This document shows, piece after piece, positions 27,820-36,353 of a stretch of DNA of 64,000 nt (position 1 is its first letter; the number at the start of each line of letters is the position of its first letter). The stretch spans positions 1-64,000 of the forward strand of contig NZ_JAJUWU010000019.1 of NCBI RefSeq assembly GCF_021390325.1, read 5' to 3'. This DNA is from Jiella avicenniae. Its GTDB lineage: Bacteria; Pseudomonadota; Alphaproteobacteria; Rhizobiales; Rhizobiaceae. The translations under genes were made by a program, and so were the position numbers. Below the pieces are notes generated by a model. It ran no database searches, was not told where the DNA came from, and saw nothing but the letters and a program-made list of their open reading frames with translations.

Positions 27820-29814
27820 ATGGAGCGAGCGAAGCGACGTCGCCTGGCCGAGACGGCGCTCTGCGTCGCCGCGGCGATCATGCTCGGTCTCGCCTTGTCG
27901 ACGTGGCAGCCGTTTCGGCTGGCCGAAGCGCGTGTCTTCGATTTTCTCGCAACCCTGTCTCCGCCTCCGATGCAGTCCCTGGCGGAAGCCGACGGCGGCA
28001 TCGTCGTGGTGGCGATCGACGAACCCTCCTTTGCCGAGATCGGCCTGCAATGGCCCTGGCCGCGCACTCTCCACGCCGAACTGGTGGCGGCGCTGAGGAA
28101 GGCCGGGGTGAAGGCGATCGGCCTCGATCTCGTCTTCGCCGAACCGTCCAGCCCGGTTGCGGACCAGGCCCTCGCTGCGGCCCTCGGACCAGACGTGGTG
28201 CTCGCGGCCGACGAGAGCCTCATCGAGACGCCGCATATGAGCCAGCTGATCCGGACCGAACCGCTGCCGGAATTCATCGAGGCGGGTGCGCGGGTCGGGC
28301 TCGCCTCGGTCACGCTCGACGCCGACAACGTGCTGCGACGGATGCCGACGGCGCCGGACATCTTCGCCGCCGAGCTTCTCGAGGCGGCCGGCGGCGGAGA
28401 TCGCGGCGAGAAACCGGAAGAGGCTGCGGCCGGCCGGCTGATCGCGCCGATGGGTCCGGCCAGGACATATCCGACCGTATCCTACTATCAGGCGCTCGAT
28501 CCGGAAAACTTCCTTCCGCCGGGTTATCTCAAAGGCAAGATCGCCGTCGTCGGCCGCAGCCTGCAGATGGCGATCCCTGCGGAGACCGGGGGCGCAGACA
28601 GTTTCGCCACCGCCTTCACCGCGTCGACGGGCCTGCTGGTGCCGGGCGTCGAGATCCAGGCGACGATCGCCGACAATCTGCGCCACGCCCTGTCGTCGCG
28701 ATGGGCGGGCCTGCCGCTGCTCGGTCTTGCGGTCGCCGCCGCAGCGCTCCTCGCCGGCGTCGCCGCCTTCCGGCCGGCGGGCCTGTGGACGCTCGGCGCG
28801 GGCCTCGGGCTCGTGGCGCTGATCCTTGCAGTCAGTGCCGTATCGTTCTTTTTCCTCCGGATGTTCCTGCCGCCGATCGCGCCGTCGCTCGCCGTCACCG
28901 CGGTGCTGGTGCCGCTCGCCGCCCGCGACATCACCCAGGAGCGGGCGATGCGGCGCGAAGTGACCAGAGCCTTCGGCCATTATCTCGCGCCGGCTCTCGT
29001 CGAGCGGCTGGCGCGGGACCCGTCGGCCCTGAAATTGGGGGGCGAACGGCGCGAACTGACGATCCTCTTCAGCGACATCCGCAACTTCACCACCTTGGCG
29101 GAATCGATGAAGGACGAGCCGGAACGGCTGACCCAGCTGATCAACCGGCTGCTGACGCCGCTGTCGGCCGCGGTGCTGGAGCGGGGCGGGACGATCGACA
29201 AGTTCATCGGCGACTGCATCATGGCGTTCTGGAACGCGCCGCTCGACGATCCGGACCATGCCGTCCACGCCGTCGAGGCCGGCCTTGCGATGCTGGCAGC
29301 CGTCGACGCCTTGAACGAGGAGCTTCGCGCCGAACTCGGCGAGACGGCGCCGAAGCTCGCGGTCGGCGTCGGCATCAACACCGGCGCCTGCGTCGTCGGC
29401 AACATGGGCTCGGCGACGCGCTTCGACTATTCGGTGCTGGGCGATGCGGTGAACTACGCCTCCCGCCTCGAAGGGGCGTCGAAGGAATGCCGCGTGCCGC
29501 TGCTGCTCGGTGCCGGGACGGCGGCGAAGATCGGAGGCAGGCTGGGGCCGCTGCTCGTGGCTCGAATTGCAGTGAAGGGTCGCAGCGGTGTTTCGCCGGT
29601 CTATACGGTCGCCTCCATCGAGCCGGTCGAGGAAGCAACGCGCAAACGCTTCGACGCGGCGGTGGAGGGCCTTCTCGTCGGCGCCGAACCGGTGGCCGCC
29701 TCCTTCGAGGTGCCTGCGCTCGAGCACCTCTACGCCACCATCGCGGCGCGCGAGGCGCACAGGCATCCGAGCCCGATCCCCGGCGCGAGCGAGGTGCGGG
29801 CGGAAACCGTCTGA
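27820..29814 (+). CDS. CHASE2-domain class III adenylate/guanylate cyclase
   Basis: A 664-aa membrane enzyme. After an N-terminal TM (about 12-28) comes a periplasmic CHASE2 sensor (about 35-290: VVVAIDEPSFAEIGLQWPWPR, GLDLVFAEPS, GYLKGKIAVVG, PGVEIQATIADNL), three TM segments (about 297-368) and the catalytic domain (about 405-560). Metal-binding D419 (LFSDIRNFT) and D465 (FIGDCIMAFW), adenine-selecting K461 and D536 (FDYSVLGDAVNYASRLE), and transition-state N545 and R549 are all present, so the enzyme looks active and ATP-specific. Its ATG directly follows the stop of the FecR-barrel gene. FecR/CHASE2-cyclase pairs are a recurring arrangement. A cyclic-nucleotide-binding antiporter is encoded convergently just downstream. 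Confidence 0.93.
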   Translation: MERAKRRRLAETALCVAAAIMLGLALSTWQPFRLAEARVFDFLATLSPPPMQSLAEADGGIVVVAIDEPSFAEIGLQWPWPRTLHAELVAALRKAGVKAIGLDLVFAEPSSPVADQALAAALGPDVVLAADESLIETPHMSQLIRTEPLPEFIEAGARVGLASVTLDADNVLRRMPTAPDIFAAELLEAAGGGDRGEKPEEAAAGRLIAPMGPARTYPTVSYYQALDPENFLPPGYLKGKIAVVGRSLQMAIPAETGGADSFATAFTASTGLLVPGVEIQATIADNLRHALSSRWAGLPLLGLAVAAAALLAGVAAFRPAGLWTLGAGLGLVALILAVSAVSFFFLRMFLPPIAPSLAVTAVLVPLAARDITQERAMRREVTRAFGHYLAPALVERLARDPSALKLGGERRELTILFSDIRNFTTLAESMKDEPERLTQLINRLLTPLSAAVLERGGTIDKFIGDCIMAFWNAPLDDPDHAVHAVEAGLAMLAAVDALNEELRAELGETAPKLAVGVGINTGACVVGNMGSATRFDYSVLGDAVNYASRLEGASKECRVPLLLGAGTAAKIGGRLGPLLVARIAVKGRSGVSPVYTVASIEPVEEATRKRFDAAVEGLLVGAEPVAASFEVPALEHLYATIAAREAHRHPSPIPGASEVRAETV

Positions 29815-29937
29815 ACGACCCGCCGTCCGGTGGTCGACTTGCGCGACCGGCCACACCTTGGCGCGTCGCGCATTCCGAAGTCCGCCGCGCCGGACGGCGT
29901 CATCGCGACGTAAACGCGAAAATCTGCGTCGGCCGCC

Positions 29938-32445
29938 TCAGACCGTCTCTCTGCCGACGGAGGCGACCTCGGGGCCGGTCATCTGGTTCTCGTCCATCCG
30001 CGCCCGGGCGACCGCCTCGATCTTGGCCCGCAGATCCGGGTGGCGGGCGAGGAACTGGGCGAAATCCTGGGCCGAAAGACGCAAGAGCGACGAATAGGCG
30101 ATGGCCCGGACGTCCGCCTGCCGGCGGATGTCGAAGATCAGCGCCAGTTCGCCGAAGATGTCGCCGCTGCCGAGCCGCACCTTCACCGCTCCGCGTTCGA
30201 CTTCCACCGCGCCCGAAGCGATGAAATAGGCGGCGTCGCCGATCTGGCCGGTCCTGATCAGGGGCATGCCCGGCGGCGCGAAATGCGGCCTCAGATGCCG
30301 GGCCAGCTCGGCCTTGTTGCGATCGTCGAGATCGGCGAAGAGGTCGCAGCGGGCGATGAGGCTCGTGGTGTCGAGCCCGAGGTCGAGCTCGGGGCGCACC
30401 GTTTCGGCCGCTCGCCGTCGGTCGAGCCCTTTCAGGACGTGGCTTTCGACCTCGGCGTTGATGACGCCCGAGCTGCGCAGCCGCTCGATCTCGCTTGCCT
30501 TGAAGGCATGGATCGAGCGGGCGATGATCGTTCGCTCCAGCCTGGCGACATAGGCGGGATATTGCAGCCGGATCGCCGCGATCTCCCGCTCGACGATGCT
30601 CTGGCGATCCTTCAGCGCGGCGATCGCCTCGTCGGTGGGGTGCGCGCCGAGCACCGGCCGCAACTCGGCTTCGGCGAAGGGGATCAGCCGGTCGATGACG
30701 AGAGAAATCTCCGCCAGCCGCTCGAACCGGTCGGCGAGGCGCTTCGACAGGAGACGGCTGGAGCCGAGCCTGCGCTGCAGGAAGAGGCTGAGCCGGTCGA
30801 GCCGGTCAAAACCGACCTCGGCCCTGTTGGCCTGCGCATAGCCGGCTCTGCCGTCGGCGCGGATCAGGTCGAGCCGCCGCCGCGCCTCCGCCGCCAGTTC
30901 GCGGGCGATCGCCGGGGAAATCTTGCCCTCGGTGAAATGGGCGAGCACGATCTCCCGCTGGCGGTTCGACAGGGTGATCAGCGCCAGTCGCAGCTTTTCC
31001 TCCTCGACGAGGTTCGACGTCGAGGTGACCGGGTCGACTGCGAGTTCCAGGCCGTCGTCGATGCCTTCCTTCTGCGCTGCCGTGCGGAAGCGGCGCGCCA
31101 TCGAATGGGCGAGCCTCTGGACCTTCTCGGACGTCGCCGACAGGGCGAGATCGCGGATCGCCCGATCGACGCGGGAGAGGACGTCGAGCCGCAGCCGTTG
31201 GATGAGCGGTCGTAGGGTGGTGCCCTGAACGAACAGCGTCATCAGCGTGTAGCCCGTCGCGATCGTCGCGACGAAGGCTGCGACCGGCCGCGGGATCGCC
31301 GGGTTCTCGGTCACCGCGAGGGCGAGAGCGAGCGTCATCGAGCCGCGCAGACCGCCCCAGATCATCACCACCGCATAAGAGCGCGAGACACCGTCATAGA
31401 GCCCGAACCGCGCGAGCAGCGGGAAGCAACCGAAGATCACGACGGCGCGTGCCACCAGCGTCGCGACGAAGACGACGAGGAGCAGCAAGAGGTCGTAGGG
31501 CGTCGCATCGGCGACGAGGCGCGGCACCAGGAGCGACGTCATCACGAAGATGAGGATCGCCGAGCAGGAGGCGAGCTGTTCCCAGGTGTCGTTGAGGTGC
31601 CGCCAGGTGCCGCCGGCGATCCGCCCGGGGGCAAAGGTCGCCAGCGTCACGCCCGCCGAGACGACGGCGATGACACCGGAGACCTCGAAGGCTTCCTCGG
31701 CCAGCCAGTAGGCGAGATAGGGCACGGCGAGGCTGAGCGAGACGAAGGCGATGCGGTCGTCGGCCAGGGATCGGGACAAGGCCAGAAAGGCCTGCGCCAC
31801 CAGCCAGCCGACGACCGCGCCGCCGAGCGGCAGGAGGACGAGGCTGGCGGCGATGCCGAAAGCCGACAGCGAGCCGGGAGCCGTCAGCGCCATGGTGAAG
31901 ATCAGGAACAGCGAGATCGCCGCCGCGTCGTTGAACAGGCTTTCGCCCTCGACGAGCCTCGTCAGCCGCTCCGGCGCGCCGACTTCGCGGAAGATCGCGA
32001 TGACGGCGACGGGGTCGGTCGTCGCGATCAGCGAGGCGACGAGCAGGCAGGCCAGCAGCGGCATGCCGGCGAGCGGCCAGAGCGCCAGAGCGGCGCCGAA
32101 GGTGGCGACGACGACGGCGCCGAGGGCGAGGATGAGGATCGGGACGAAATCCTCCCGGATCCGATGCATGTCGACGCCGAGGGAGCCCTGAAAAATCAGC
32201 GTCGGCAGGAAGACGTAGAGGAAGAGATGCGAGCCGATCGGGAGATTGAGCACCTGCTCGGAGAATTCTTCCGGAAACAGCGAGCCGGGATTGGCGAGCG
32301 AGTAGAGGCAGAGGCTGCCGAGCGCCAGGCCGCCACCGGCGAGCACGATCGACATCGGCAATCGCAGCCAGCGCGCGACCGGCCGGGCGAGCGATCCGAG
32401 GGCGATGACGATCGCGACGAGCGCGACGATGGTGGTAATCGACAT
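29938..32445 (-). CDS. CPA1-type Na+/H+ antiporter with C-terminal cyclic-nucleotide-binding domain
   Basis: An 835-aa inner-membrane protein. The first 410 residues form a 12-13 helix NhaP-like exchanger with TTDPVAVIAIF and the ion-site motif EGESLFNDA. A long cytoplasmic, partly helical linker (about 415-690) leads to a cyclic-nucleotide-binding domain (about 690-810) whose phosphate-binding cassette is visible as FGELAL (764-769) followed by R775 and A777. This layout resembles sperm NHE (SLC9C1) without the voltage sensor, and predicts an exchanger gated by cAMP or cGMP. The gene converges on the CHASE2 cyclase, with 123 bases between the stops, making the cyclase product the obvious ligand. 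Confidence 0.9.
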   Translation of the reverse strand: MSITTIVALVAIVIALGSLARPVARWLRLPMSIVLAGGGLALGSLCLYSLANPGSLFPEEFSEQVLNLPIGSHLFLYVFLPTLIFQGSLGVDMHRIREDFVPILILALGAVVVATFGAALALWPLAGMPLLACLLVASLIATTDPVAVIAIFREVGAPERLTRLVEGESLFNDAAAISLFLIFTMALTAPGSLSAFGIAASLVLLPLGGAVVGWLVAQAFLALSRSLADDRIAFVSLSLAVPYLAYWLAEEAFEVSGVIAVVSAGVTLATFAPGRIAGGTWRHLNDTWEQLASCSAILIFVMTSLLVPRLVADATPYDLLLLLVVFVATLVARAVVIFGCFPLLARFGLYDGVSRSYAVVMIWGGLRGSMTLALALAVTENPAIPRPVAAFVATIATGYTLMTLFVQGTTLRPLIQRLRLDVLSRVDRAIRDLALSATSEKVQRLAHSMARRFRTAAQKEGIDDGLELAVDPVTSTSNLVEEEKLRLALITLSNRQREIVLAHFTEGKISPAIARELAAEARRRLDLIRADGRAGYAQANRAEVGFDRLDRLSLFLQRRLGSSRLLSKRLADRFERLAEISLVIDRLIPFAEAELRPVLGAHPTDEAIAALKDRQSIVEREIAAIRLQYPAYVARLERTIIARSIHAFKASEIERLRSSGVINAEVESHVLKGLDRRRAAETVRPELDLGLDTTSLIARCDLFADLDDRNKAELARHLRPHFAPPGMPLIRTGQIGDAAYFIASGAVEVERGAVKVRLGSGDIFGELALIFDIRRQADVRAIAYSSLLRLSAQDFAQFLARHPDLRAKIEAVARARMDENQMTGPEVASVGRETV

Positions 32446-32560
32446 GGCAACGACGCTTCAGACGGGCACGATCACCTGCTTTGGCGGGAAGTCGGCCGAA
32501 AGACAATGCTTCGTCGGCATGAGTTTGAAGCAAAAGCCATGCAGGGCGCCCGAAGGTCGG

Positions 32561-33571
32561 TCAGTCGTCGGGAGCGCTCCAGACCGGCAGCAGGTCTCCC
32601 GGCTCTGACCTTGCGGCATGAACGCCCCGGGCGATCGCCCGCGCCACGACCGCGGCGGCGGCGGCCCCGAGATCGATCGCGTCCGGGCCGGCCGGATCGA
32701 CGGCGACGCCGGAACGGCCCGTCGCGACGGCGAAGACGAGGTCGCCGTCGAAATTGGTGTGCGACGGCCAGATCGCCCGAGCGAACCCGTCATGGCCGGC
32801 GACGGCGAGGCGTCTGGCCGCCGCCTTGTCGACGACCGCGTCGGTGGCGACGATGCCGATCGTGGTGTTCGTCCCGGGCTTGGGGCCCAATTTCGTCTTC
32901 GGCTGGCTCGCGTCGGCGGGCAAAGGCGAGGGCAGGCCGAGGCCGCCGAATTCGCCGTCGATTTCGAAGGGCGCCGCCCAGAAATGCCGGGTATCGCCGA
33001 TCGTGACCGAACCGACGGCGTTGACGGCGACCAGCGCCCCGACGGTGACGCCGTTTTCGAGCCGGACCGAGGCCGAGCCGATGCCGCCCTTCAGCGTCGC
33101 CGTCGTGCAGCCGATCCCGGCGCCGGCGGTGCCGAGGGCGAAGTCTTCCGCGGCGGCCTCCGCGGCCGCGAAGCCGAAGTCGCGATAGGGCGGGTGCAGC
33201 CCCCAGTCCTTGTCGCCGCCATTGGCGAGGTCGAAGAGGATCGCGGCCGGAACGATCGGCACGGCGAAGCCCGCGACGGCAAAGCCCCGACCTTGGCGGC
33301 GCAGGAAGGACTGGACGCCGGACGCCGCATCGAGGCCGAAGGCCGAGCCGCCGGAGAGGACGAGCGCGTCGACGCCGGAAACGAGCCTGTCGGGCGCGAG
33401 AAGATCCGTCTCGCGCGTGCCCGGCGCGCCGCCGAGGACCGCGACGGAGGCCGTCGACGCTTCGTCCAGGAGAAGGACGGTCGCGCCGCTCTTCAGCTTC
33501 GCATCACCGGCATGACCGACCTTGACGCCGCCAACGTCGGTGATGAGGTTTCGCGGTCCAGGGCGCGACAT
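32561..33571 (-). CDS. P1-family peptidase (DmpA/L-aminopeptidase-like)
   Basis: A 336-aa member of the peptidase S58 (DmpA) family, which self-cleaves to expose an N-terminal nucleophile and hydrolyses N-terminal residues or beta-peptides. Typical elements: ITDVGGVKVGHA at the start, DALVLSGGSAFGLDAASGVQSFL, GSASVRLENGVTVGALVAVNAVGSV, and the processing region GTNTTIGIVATDA containing the probable nucleophilic Thr. The ATG at 33571 is chosen (a GTG lies two codons upstream). It ends 115 bases before the antiporter start and is only ten bases from the stop of the following binding-protein gene in the same orientation, so those two may be cotranscribed. Confidence 0.87.
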   Translation of the reverse strand: MSRPGPRNLITDVGGVKVGHAGDAKLKSGATVLLLDEASTASVAVLGGAPGTRETDLLAPDRLVSGVDALVLSGGSAFGLDAASGVQSFLRRQGRGFAVAGFAVPIVPAAILFDLANGGDKDWGLHPPYRDFGFAAAEAAAEDFALGTAGAGIGCTTATLKGGIGSASVRLENGVTVGALVAVNAVGSVTIGDTRHFWAAPFEIDGEFGGLGLPSPLPADASQPKTKLGPKPGTNTTIGIVATDAVVDKAAARRLAVAGHDGFARAIWPSHTNFDGDLVFAVATGRSGVAVDPAGPDAIDLGAAAAAVVARAIARGVHAARSEPGDLLPVWSAPDD

Positions 33572-33581
33572 CGTCACCGGC

Positions 33582-34697
33582 TCAGCCGCCGGTCTCGTCG
33601 ACGAATTCGTCGCCGCGCCACTCGTAGACGCGGAAGAGGTCGAGGTCCCCGTCGCCCTCGGCGTCGAACGTCACCGGTCCGAGGCCGGTCTGGAAGGTCG
33701 TCGTGGAGAGGACCTGGCCGAGCGGCTCGCCCGTCTGCTTCGCGTCGTCGATCGCGGTGGCGGCGATCTGGCCCGCCACATAGGCCGCGCCGAAATGGCC
33801 TTGCGGCGGCAGATGACCCGCGTCCGCGTCGCCTTCCTTTCCCTCGGCCGGCGGACCTTGCGGCTCGAGTTCGGGAAAGCTCGTCTTCGGGCCGATGGCG
33901 ACGATCCCTGCCGGCAGCGGTGCGTCGGTGCTGGCTTCGTCGAACAGCGTTTCCGAGCCGACGATCGAAAGGTCGAGGCCGAGTTCCCTGGCGTCCCGGG
34001 CGATGATCGCGATGTCCGGCCGGTCGCCGGCGATGAAGAAGCGGGTGACGCCGGTGCGCTCGAGCCGCCTTGCGAGGCCGAACTGCTTTTCCTCGGCCGG
34101 TCGGAAGTTGTCGGCGGTCTGGGGCTGCAGCCCCTCGTCGCCGAGCCGGCGGCGCACGGCGTCCGTCAGGCCGCGCGCGGCGATCGTGCCGTCGTCGACG
34201 AGACCGAAGGGCTGGTCGGCCCAGCGGGCGGCGATGTAGAGCGCGACGGCCGCCGCCTCGGCCTCCGATCGCGGCGCCAGCCGGTAGACCAGAAAGCCCG
34301 TGCGCTCCTTGTCGTCGGTGAGGCGACTGGCCCTGACGCCGACGTCGATCGTCGGGATGTTCGCGTCCTTCAGGATCGGCAGGGCGGCTTCGATCGCCTC
34401 GACGCAGAGAAAGCCGACCACCACGTTTGCCTTCTCGGCGACGAACTTCTGCGCTGCCGCCGCACCCCCCTCGGCCGAACAGGACGTGTCGGAGAGGACG
34501 GTTCTCGGCGCACCGTTTCGCTCGCCGAGCGCCGCGGCGATACCATCGGCCACCTGCCGACCGAGGATCTCCTGAGAATCCGACAGCGGCGCGGCGATGC
34601 CGATCACCGGTTCCGCCGTCGGGGCGGGTGCGCCATCCTGCGCCATGGCCGGCAGGGCTGCGAGAAGGAGCGGGGCGAAGACTGCGAGTGCGCGCAT
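33582..34697 (-). CDS. periplasmic ligand-binding protein (branched-chain amino acid ABC type)
   Basis: A 371-aa protein with a Sec signal peptide (MRALAVFAPLLLAALPAMA) and a Peripla_BP_6 fold: IGIAAPLSDSQEILGRQVADGIAAAL, VVVGFLCVEAIEAALPILKDANIP, RFFIAGDRPDIAIIARDARELGL and GAAYVAGQIAATAIDDAKQ. The frame is open far upstream, but the ATG at 34697 precedes a perfect signal peptide. No permease or ATPase genes adjoin it, so it is an orphan binding protein that may serve a transporter elsewhere or act as a sensor. Confidence 0.85.
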   Translation of the reverse strand: MRALAVFAPLLLAALPAMAQDGAPAPTAEPVIGIAAPLSDSQEILGRQVADGIAAALGERNGAPRTVLSDTSCSAEGGAAAAQKFVAEKANVVVGFLCVEAIEAALPILKDANIPTIDVGVRASRLTDDKERTGFLVYRLAPRSEAEAAAVALYIAARWADQPFGLVDDGTIAARGLTDAVRRRLGDEGLQPQTADNFRPAEEKQFGLARRLERTGVTRFFIAGDRPDIAIIARDARELGLDLSIVGSETLFDEASTDAPLPAGIVAIGPKTSFPELEPQGPPAEGKEGDADAGHLPPQGHFGAAYVAGQIAATAIDDAKQTGEPLGQVLSTTTFQTGLGPVTFDAEGDGDLDLFRVYEWRGDEFVDETGG

Positions 34698-34857
34698 GGC
34701 GGTCTCATAACGATTTCGTTCGAGGTTGGAAATGATGCCGCGGCCGTGCCAGACTTCAAACGAGCGACTCCCTCCGGCGGGCGGTCCACCGGATTGCCTT
34801 TCGATCTGCGAAGAGCCGAGGCTGCGCTCCGGCGGCATCCACCCTATGTATCGGCCC

Positions 34858-35406
34858 ATGAACTTCAACCGTGCCCTTCCGATGACCGAGGATCGACGAT
34901 CGTTGCAGTCCGGCCGGACCGACCCCGGCGCGTTTCGCGAGGCGATGACGCGCTTTGCCGCCGCGGTGAACGTGGTCACGACCGACGGCGCGTCCGGCCG
35001 GCGCGGCGTGACGGTGACGTCCGCCTGTTCGGTCTCCGACGATCCGGCGACCCTGCTCGTCTGCCTCAACCTGTCGAGCCCGGACAATGCCTGGTTCGAG
35101 GAGAACGGCGTGTTTGCCGTCAATCTGCTTTCGGCCGGCGACGAGGCGCTGGCGCGGGCGTTTGCCGGCGAAGACAAGCTCTCGCAGCCCGAGCGCTTCG
35201 CCCGCGGCGAATGGTCGAAGGGCGAGACCGGCGCGCCGCTGCTCGATACGGCCCTCGTCAGCTTCGACTGCCGGCTGATCGACGCCCGGGTGATCGCCAC
35301 CCACAAGGTGCTGATCGGCGAGGTTGCCGGCTTGAGGGCCAGCGACGCGGGCTCGGGGCTGATTTATCTCGGCCGCGGTTTCCGCACGCTCGGCGGCGGA
35401 GAGTAA
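34858..35406 (+). CDS. flavin reductase-like domain protein
   Basis: A 182-aa (start uncertain) FMN-binding split-barrel protein of the flavin reductase/RutF family. It shows FREAMTRFAAAVNVVTTDG, RRGVTVTSACSVSDDPATLLVCLN, FAVNLLSAGDEALARAFAG and HKVLIGEVAGLRASDAGSGLIYLGRGF. Such proteins reduce FMN with NAD(P)H to supply monooxygenases. ATGs at 34846, 34858 and 34882 are all possible and none has a clear ribosome-binding site. It is divergent from the orphan binding protein and ends 32 bases before the CoxD-like gene, so it might belong to that operon. Confidence 0.88.
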   Translation: MNFNRALPMTEDRRSLQSGRTDPGAFREAMTRFAAAVNVVTTDGASGRRGVTVTSACSVSDDPATLLVCLNLSSPDNAWFEENGVFAVNLLSAGDEALARAFAGEDKLSQPERFARGEWSKGETGAPLLDTALVSFDCRLIDARVIATHKVLIGEVAGLRASDAGSGLIYLGRGFRTLGGGE

Positions 35407-35438
35407 GCCGGTGCGATTGCCAGCGTGAAAGGACGACC

Positions 35439-36353
35439 GTGACGAAACTTCCTGCCTCGATCGACGAGACGGCAACGCTTCTCGACCGCGCCGACTATCT
35501 GGCGGACCGGCCGTTGGCGACCGTGCTGTTCCTCGCGCTCAAGATGGGGCGGCCTCTGTTCCTCGAGGGCGAGGCCGGCGTCGGCAAGACGGAGATCGCC
35601 AAGGTCCTTGCGCAGGCCCTCGACCGGCCGTTGATCCGCCTGCAGTGTTACGAGGGGCTCGACGTCTCCTCGGCACTCTACGAATGGAACTATGCGGCGC
35701 AGATGATCGAGATCCGCCTCGCCGAGGCGAGCGGCGATACGGCGCGCGACGCCATGCGCTCGGAGATCTTCTCCGAACGCTTCCTGATCCGCCGGCCGAT
35801 CCTCCAGGCGCTGGAGGCCGTGCCCGGCCGCACGCCGGTGCTGCTGATCGACGAACTCGACCGCACCGACGAAGCCTTCGAGGCGTTTCTTCTGGAGATT
35901 CTCTCGGACAACCAGGTGACGATCCCCGAACTCGGCACGGTCAAGGCCGAGGAGCCGCCGATCGTCATCATCACCACCAACCGCACGCGCGAGATCCACG
36001 ACGCCTTGAAACGCCGCTGCCTCTATCACTGGGTGGACTATCCGAAAGCGGAGCGCGAACTCGCCATCGTCCGGCGCAAGGCGCCGCGCGCCAACGAAGA
36101 CCTCGCGGCCGAGCTCGTCGGCTTCGTCCAGAAGCTTCGGTCGATCGACCTCTTCAAGGCGCCGGGCGTCGCCGAGACGATCGACTGGGCGAATGCCCTG
36201 ACCGAACTCAATGCCGTCGCCCTCGACCCGGCCCATATTTCCGACACGCTCGGCGTTCTGCTGAAATATCAGGACGACATCGAGCGGCTGCAGACCGGCG
36301 AGAGCAAGAAGATCCTCGACGAGGTGAAGCGTGAGCTTCGCGCGGCCGGCTGA
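35439..36353 (+). CDS. CoxD-like MoxR-type AAA+ ATPase
   Basis: A 304-aa AAA+ ATPase starting at GTG 35439 (AAAGGA five bases upstream); the very long open frame before it is spurious. Walker A GEAGVGKT (44-51), Walker B LLIDELD (135-141), sensor 1 IVIITTNRTREIHDALKRRCLYHW. This pattern and the following VWA gene match CoxD of Oligotropha carboxidovorans, which with CoxE helps mature the copper/molybdenum centre of carbon monoxide dehydrogenase. No coxMSL genes lie in this window, so it may serve another molybdenum hydroxylase. Confidence 0.92.
   Translation: MTKLPASIDETATLLDRADYLADRPLATVLFLALKMGRPLFLEGEAGVGKTEIAKVLAQALDRPLIRLQCYEGLDVSSALYEWNYAAQMIEIRLAEASGDTARDAMRSEIFSERFLIRRPILQALEAVPGRTPVLLIDELDRTDEAFEAFLLEILSDNQVTIPELGTVKAEEPPIVIITTNRTREIHDALKRRCLYHWVDYPKAERELAIVRRKAPRANEDLAAELVGFVQKLRSIDLFKAPGVAETIDWANALTELNAVALDPAHISDTLGVLLKYQDDIERLQTGESKKILDEVKRELRAAG

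Noticed and set aside
23538-29814. A complete, canonical Pycsar defence system.
   Set aside because: The cyclase has CHASE2 and adenylate-type residues and is in a divergent operon 3.8 kb from the PycTM-like gene; canonical Pycsar has an adjacent uridylate or cytidylate cyclase. Only a looser relationship is proposed.
24223-29856. Very long minus-strand frames (882 and 788 aa) antisense to the FecR-barrel and cyclase genes.
   Set aside because: The plus-strand genes carry clear domains, and the antisense products are Arg/Gly-rich without motifs, typical codon-position shadows.
29821-29899. Inverted repeat CGCCGTCCGG/CCGGACGGCG between the convergent cyclase and antiporter genes, possibly a terminator.
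   Set aside because: The arms are perfect but separated by 59 bases with no T-run, so a terminator call is not justified.
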